From contig NC_066522.1 in assembly GCF_024679095.1 (NCBI RefSeq), positions 13,162,753 to 13,226,752 of the forward strand: 64,000 nt of DNA, written 5' to 3'. The DNA comes from Eriocheir sinensis. Taxonomy: Eukaryota > Arthropoda > Malacostraca > Decapoda > Varunidae. Positions 62,773-64,000 of the stretch are shown one piece after another; position 1 is the first letter of the stretch; the number at the start of each line of letters is the position of its first letter. The notes below the pieces were generated by a model. That model searched no databases. It saw only the letters and a program-made list of their open reading frames with translations, and was not told the origin of the DNA. The position numbers were made by a program, and so were the translations under genes.

Positions 62773-63089
62773 GCCATAGTAATCTGTCTACCTTTGTCAC
62801 GATGAGCACTTCGACCATTGACTCTCTCGTAAAAACCTTATCTCTTGAACACCCCCTACCCCCATACCCCCCAGACACCCCCCTTACCCTCCCACTCCTC
62901 CCACACACACCTCCGCCTCCACACATCTTACCGCCGCCGCCGCCGCCACCCCCGCCAGGTAGAGATATAGACAGGTGGTAGTGGTGGTGGTGTCGGCAAC
63001 ATATGTAGGCATCACGCTGCACATCTTTTACCTGTCGCCATGAGGATCAGACAACCCCTCCCCCCCAGCCTTCTTCCCCTCTCCTCTCC

Positions 63090-63440
63090 CCCCCTTCCCC
63101 AGCGCTTCCATGATAACGGATATCGGTGCATGAGGGGGAGGAGGGGGGAGAAGAGCGGTTATCGTGGGGTCGGGGCGTCAACGTAATATCTCACACAGGA
63201 CGCCGACAAACGCGCCGACGCCACCGACACACAAGAGCCAAGCCCGTGTGGGTGATTAACCGGAGCCGCGCGTCGGGCTGGCGTCAGGCTGTGCGGGGTG
63301 CAGCATCGGGCCCTCCCAGCCACCGAGCCGCCCAGCCAGCCAGTCGCCCAGCCGCCGACCTCTACCTTTGTCCACGCCTATCTCGCTCCTTCTCATCGCA
63401 CTCTGCACCCTCGCTCGTGTCCACTCTCGCCTCATTTTAC
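63090..63440 (-). promoter_or_regulatory. CpG-rich island upstream of SoxE HMG exon
   Basis: 62770-63090 is C-rich with (GCC)n near 62931-62950. 63120-63360 is rich in CpG (GCGCCGACGCCACCGACAC; GGAGCCGCGCGTCGG; CAGCCAGCCAGTCGCCCAGC). It lies 5.4-5.7 kb upstream of the HMG exon in the gene's direction. It could belong to the SoxE 5' region, but no coding exon or clear TATA was seen. Confidence 0.3.
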
Positions 63441-63447
63441 CTTACCT

Positions 63448-63990
63448 AACCTTTTCCTTCTACCTCACCGGATGTTACCTTACCCTTACCTTGCCTTGCC
63501 TAACCTTACCTTACGTTGCCTTGCCCTAACTTACCTAACCTTTTCTTACTACCTCACCTTACCTTGCCTTACCTAACCTTACCTTACGTTACCTTGCCCT
63601 ACCTTACCTAACCTTTTCTTACTACCTCACCTTACCTTGCCTTACCTAACCTTACCTTACGTTGCCTTGCCCTACCTTACCTAACCTCTTTCTACTACCT
63701 AACTTCACCTGACGTCACCTTACCCTCACCTTGCCTAACCTAACCTTACCTTACCTGACCTCTTTCTACTGCCTAACCTCACCTGACGTCACCTTACCTT
63801 ACCTTGCCTTACATTATCTAACCTTACCCTACCCTACCATAACTCACTGTGCATTACCTATAGCCTTACCTTGTTTTTCCTTACCTCTCTTACCCCATCC
63901 ACTGTACCTTCGTTTGTCTTACCTTACATCACTTTTCTTATCCTGACCCTCCCTCCCTCGCTTACCTAACCTGACCCAGCCTTACACCAC
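63448..63990. repeat. telomere-like pentamer array with 73-bp higher-order unit
   Basis: The plus strand is built of CTTAC/CTAAC pentamers (CCTTACCTAACC), the complement of TTAGG/TAAGG-like motifs. Two consecutive units of exactly 73 bp (63541-63613 and 63614-63686) are nearly identical, each starting TTTTCTTACTACCTCACCTT. Diverged units precede (63452-63540) and follow (63687-63760, 63761 on). It degrades towards the window end. Confidence 0.85.
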
Positions 63991-64000
63991 ATTTAATATT

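Overview
This is a eukaryotic, probably decapod crustacean (crab-like) nuclear segment. It holds one recognisable protein-coding gene, on the minus strand, inside an unusually dense field of simple and tandem repeats. The assignment rests on three things: the extreme load of (CA/GT)n, (CT/GA)n, (AAT)n and (AGG)n tracts; an arthropod-type (TTAGG)n telomere-like tract; and a SoxE protein with arthropod-like HMG-box features. The organism call is inference. No prokaryotic genes, rRNA, CRISPR or virus-like genes were seen.

The gene is a SoxE-group (Sox8/9/10, fly Sox100B-like) HMG-box transcription factor. Three exons can be placed: 57503-57699 (N-terminal half of the HMG box), 37207-37389 (C-terminal half plus basic tail) and 35206-35926 (C-terminal region to the stop). 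They join in one frame (1101 nt, 366 residues plus stop) through two phase-2 introns with GT-AG ends. The first intron, about 20.1 kb, splits the HMG box after the conserved tryptophan. The second is about 1.3 kb. The true start and the SoxE dimerisation domain were not found, so at least one more 5' exon must lie in an unreadable part of 57.7-64 kb or beyond the window. A 3' UTR may run to a poly(A) signal near 33.54 kb.

Layout: 0-9 kb has a short hAT-like MITE, two minisatellites (about 73 bp and 27 bp), a 2-kb polypurine block and a palindromic G/C-rich element. 9-13.5 kb has mostly unique sequence, a GC-box island and SINE pieces. 13.5-23.6 kb has polypyrimidine and minisatellite arrays (21/24 bp, 22 bp), a co-amplified (CA)n unit and a short TTAGG array. 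23.6-31 kb has LINE and SINE pieces and large AAT tracts. 31-35.2 kb is fairly unique sequence downstream of SoxE. 35.2-57.7 kb is SoxE, its long intron carrying a 148-bp satellite, a 21-bp minisatellite, an 83-bp minisatellite and many dinucleotide tracts. 57.7-64 kb is upstream of the HMG exon and holds a punctuated CT array, a 285-bp pure (CT)n and a 73-bp higher-order array of telomere-like pentamers.

Almost all long open frames in the window are translations of repeats (poly-Leu/Ser/Phe, poly-Arg/Glu, Cys-Val, Thr-His) and are not genes. The best leads are small non-autonomous transposons, a seven-copy dispersed short element, telomere-like repeats and a divergent loop in the SoxE HMG box. 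No new multi-gene system was found.
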